Positions 62,714 through 64,000 of a stretch of DNA of 64,000 bases are shown piece by piece. The stretch is from Gammaproteobacteria bacterium (GTDB taxonomy: Bacteria; Pseudomonadota; Gammaproteobacteria; DSM-16500). The DNA lies in the NCBI GenBank assembly GCA_021324305.1, contig JAJPJI010000015.1:62001-126000 (forward strand). The letters are read 5' to 3'. Within the stretch, counting starts at the first letter, position 1, and each line of letters starts with the position of its first letter. Below the pieces are notes generated by a model. It was not told the DNA's origin. It made no database searches and saw only the letters and a program-made list of their open reading frames with translations. The position numbers were made by a program, and so were the translations under genes.

Positions 62714-64000
62714 TCAGACCTGTGCGGTATTATTGCTTAAACGGCGCAAGTACGGCATCAAATCCATGGCAAGCATGCCGCGCTCCCCGTCTTTTGCCGC
62801 CAGATCGCCAGCCATTGCATGCATGCAGACACCCAGTTTGGCTGCCTCGCCCATTGGTATGCCTTGTGCAATCAGACCGCCTATCACCCCGCTTAGCACA
62901 TCGCCCATTCCCGCTGAAGCCATGCCAGGATTACCCTTGTCACATAAGGCCGGCAATGAATTGGGCGCGAGAACCAGACTACCCGCTCCCTTGAGCACAC
63001 ACACTCCGCCATAGCGTTTATTGATTTCCTTGATGGCTGAAAGCCGGTCCTGCTGGATATCTTGTGATGTCATCCCGATCAGGCGCGCCGCTTCTCCGGG
63101 ATGGGGTGTCAGTACCCAGTTTTCATTATACTTATCAGTTTGCGCGAGCAGATTTAATCCATCGGCATCAACCACCAGAGGGTGTGCTTGTTTACAGATA
63201 TGTTCCCATATGCCTTTTGACCAATCCGACTGGCCGATGCCTGGGCCAAGAACGATCATATCCGCCCGCTCGAGCAATGGCTCGAGATCCGCAGGAGAAA
63301 CAACACCACGGCACATGATTTCAGGACAGGTAATATTCATCATGGCAGCATTTTCGGGATGCGTTGCAACGGTTACCAGCCCTGCGCCAACACGTAACGC
63401 GGCCTCCGCCGCCATGCGCGGCGCGCCTGAATATCCAAGATCCCCGCCCACCACCAGCACATGTCCAGACAATCCCTTATGCCAGTCGCGCGCGCGCGGC
63501 TTAAGATAGCTGCCATATGAACTGAAATGGATTTTTTCAGCAACAGGCTGAACGTAGGAAAATAATTCTGTCGGCAATTGCAAGTCATTGCAGACCAGTT
63601 CGCCTGTATATGCAATACCGCTGCCGGTTAACAATCCAAGCTTAGTCCCAATAAACGTGATTGTCGCAGCAGCATGCACAGCGGAGCCCAGGATGGTTCC
63701 TGTATCAGCATCGATTCCCGTAGGAATATCAATTGAAAAAACCGGAACTTGTACGCGCTGCATTTTTTTTATGGCAGCAACAATGTCGTCGCGCAAATTC
63801 TCATGCGCACCAATGCCGCAAATTGCATCAACAATCACATCGGGATGCTGTAAATTGACTTTTTCATCAAATGGATTCATGGGTATGCGAGCCTGACGAC
63901 ATGCTTCCATGGCATTTTTGGCATCTTCTTTCAGATTATCCTGGTTGCCAACTTGCCAGATTGACACATCCATCCCGCGCTCTTGCGCATGCAGCGCCAG
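62714..64000 (-). CDS. nnr: Bifunctional NAD(P)H-hydrate repair enzyme Nnr, partial (5' end outside window)
   Basis: The enzyme epimerises and dehydrates damaged NAD(P)HX. The frame is open to the window edge, so the N-terminal part of the epimerase domain (YjeF_N) is missing. The visible part starts LALHAQERG, then MDVSIWQVGN and VDAICGIGAHENLRDDIVAA, VFSIDIPTGIDADTG. The C-terminal dehydratase domain (YjeF_C) has GHVLVVGGDLGYSGAPRMAA, ADMIVLGPGIGQSDWSKGIW, VDADGLNLLAQT and GNPGMASAGMGDVLSGVIGG. It precedes tsaE, as in most gammaproteobacteria. Confidence 0.95.
   Translation of the reverse strand: MALHAQERGMDVSIWQVGNQDNLKEDAKNAMEACRQARIPMNPFDEKVNLQHPDVIVDAICGIGAHENLRDDIVAAIKKMQRVQVPVFSIDIPTGIDADTGTILGSAVHAAATITFIGTKLGLLTGSGIAYTGELVCNDLQLPTELFSYVQPVAEKIHFSSYGSYLKPRARDWHKGLSGHVLVVGGDLGYSGAPRMAAEAALRVGAGLVTVATHPENAAMMNITCPEIMCRGVVSPADLEPLLERADMIVLGPGIGQSDWSKGIWEHICKQAHPLVVDADGLNLLAQTDKYNENWVLTPHPGEAARLIGMTSQDIQQDRLSAIKEINKRYGGVCVLKGAGSLVLAPNSLPALCDKGNPGMASAGMGDVLSGVIGGLIAQGIPMGEAAKLGVCMHAMAGDLAAKDGERGMLAMDLMPYLRRLSNNTAQV

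Overview
The window is a gene-dense stretch of a gammaproteobacterial chromosome. Housekeeping blocks with familiar gammaproteobacterial gene order (topA-smg-dprA, amgK-murU next to lptD-surA-pdxA, nnr-tsaE-amiB-mutL-miaA, rsmD next to ftsY-rpoH, hldE-gmk-rpoZ) alternate with short accessory patches. The moderate GC content, a complete type II secretion (T2SS) locus of the Legionella/Coxiella kind, and coiled-coil ORFs of unknown function behind PmrA-like promoter boxes suggest Legionellales (Coxiellaceae or an Aquicella/Legionella relative). The genus is inference from gene content, not from a marker gene.

Layout. 1-11391 (mostly minus): a LysR regulator cut by the window edge, topA-smg-dprA, a long inverted repeat, the glutathione genes gshB-gshA, dsbD, hemE and a PH-domain membrane protein. 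11481-27111: the T2SS. gspC (plus strand) is followed by a Sel1 lipoprotein; after a nitrilase-family gene comes gspGHIJKLM on the minus strand, and gspDEF lies further on, also minus. Between gspF and gspG sit four plus-strand genes with no recognisable function (18475-22270). 27387-33091: a repeat-rich lipoprotein, a 44-residue pilin-like microprotein translationally coupled to trpS, rsmD, ftsY, rpoH, a flavin reductase and a small conserved ORF. 33231-36517: comM, then a Vsr-like DUF559 nuclease gene flanked by two MITE-like elements, then a tRNA-Arg(CCG) whose 3' part overlaps the end of murU on the opposite strand. 36514-46211: amgK, lptD-surA-pdxA, a thioesterase, a secreted zinc-dependent phospholipase C-like protein, a TolC-type protein, a ferredoxin and coaD. 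46397-55083: malic enzyme, family 4 uracil-DNA glycosylase, a YiiX-type hydrolase, waaA, hldE, gmk, a lipoprotein, rpoZ and an acid phosphatase. 55153-64000: a coiled-coil membrane-active-looking ORF pair separated by one in-frame stop, then miaA-mutL, a 19-bp minisatellite, amiB, tsaE and nnr (cut by the window edge).

Function. Several genes serve the envelope: LptD and SurA (outer-membrane LPS and protein assembly), WaaA and HldE (LPS inner core), AmgK/MurU (muramic acid recycling), AmiB (septal peptidoglycan) and DsbD (periplasmic reduction). The T2SS would export folded periplasmic proteins; the phospholipase-like protein at 42856 is a plausible client. The unknown genes between gspF and gspG, and the coiled-coil ORF pair downstream of miaA, share a promoter architecture: two 6-bp half-sites at an 11-bp pitch, then 10 bp, then a -10 box. 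One copy matches the PmrA consensus CTTAA(T/G)-N5-CTTAA(T/G) exactly. In Legionella and Coxiella this site marks Dot/Icm effector genes, so these are the best candidates for an undescribed effector set. No Dot/Icm component is in the window, so this remains a hypothesis.

Repeats are abundant: REP-like palindromes, two minisatellites that each abut a REP unit, a 97-bp inverted repeat pair, and the two MITE-like elements around the DUF559 gene.
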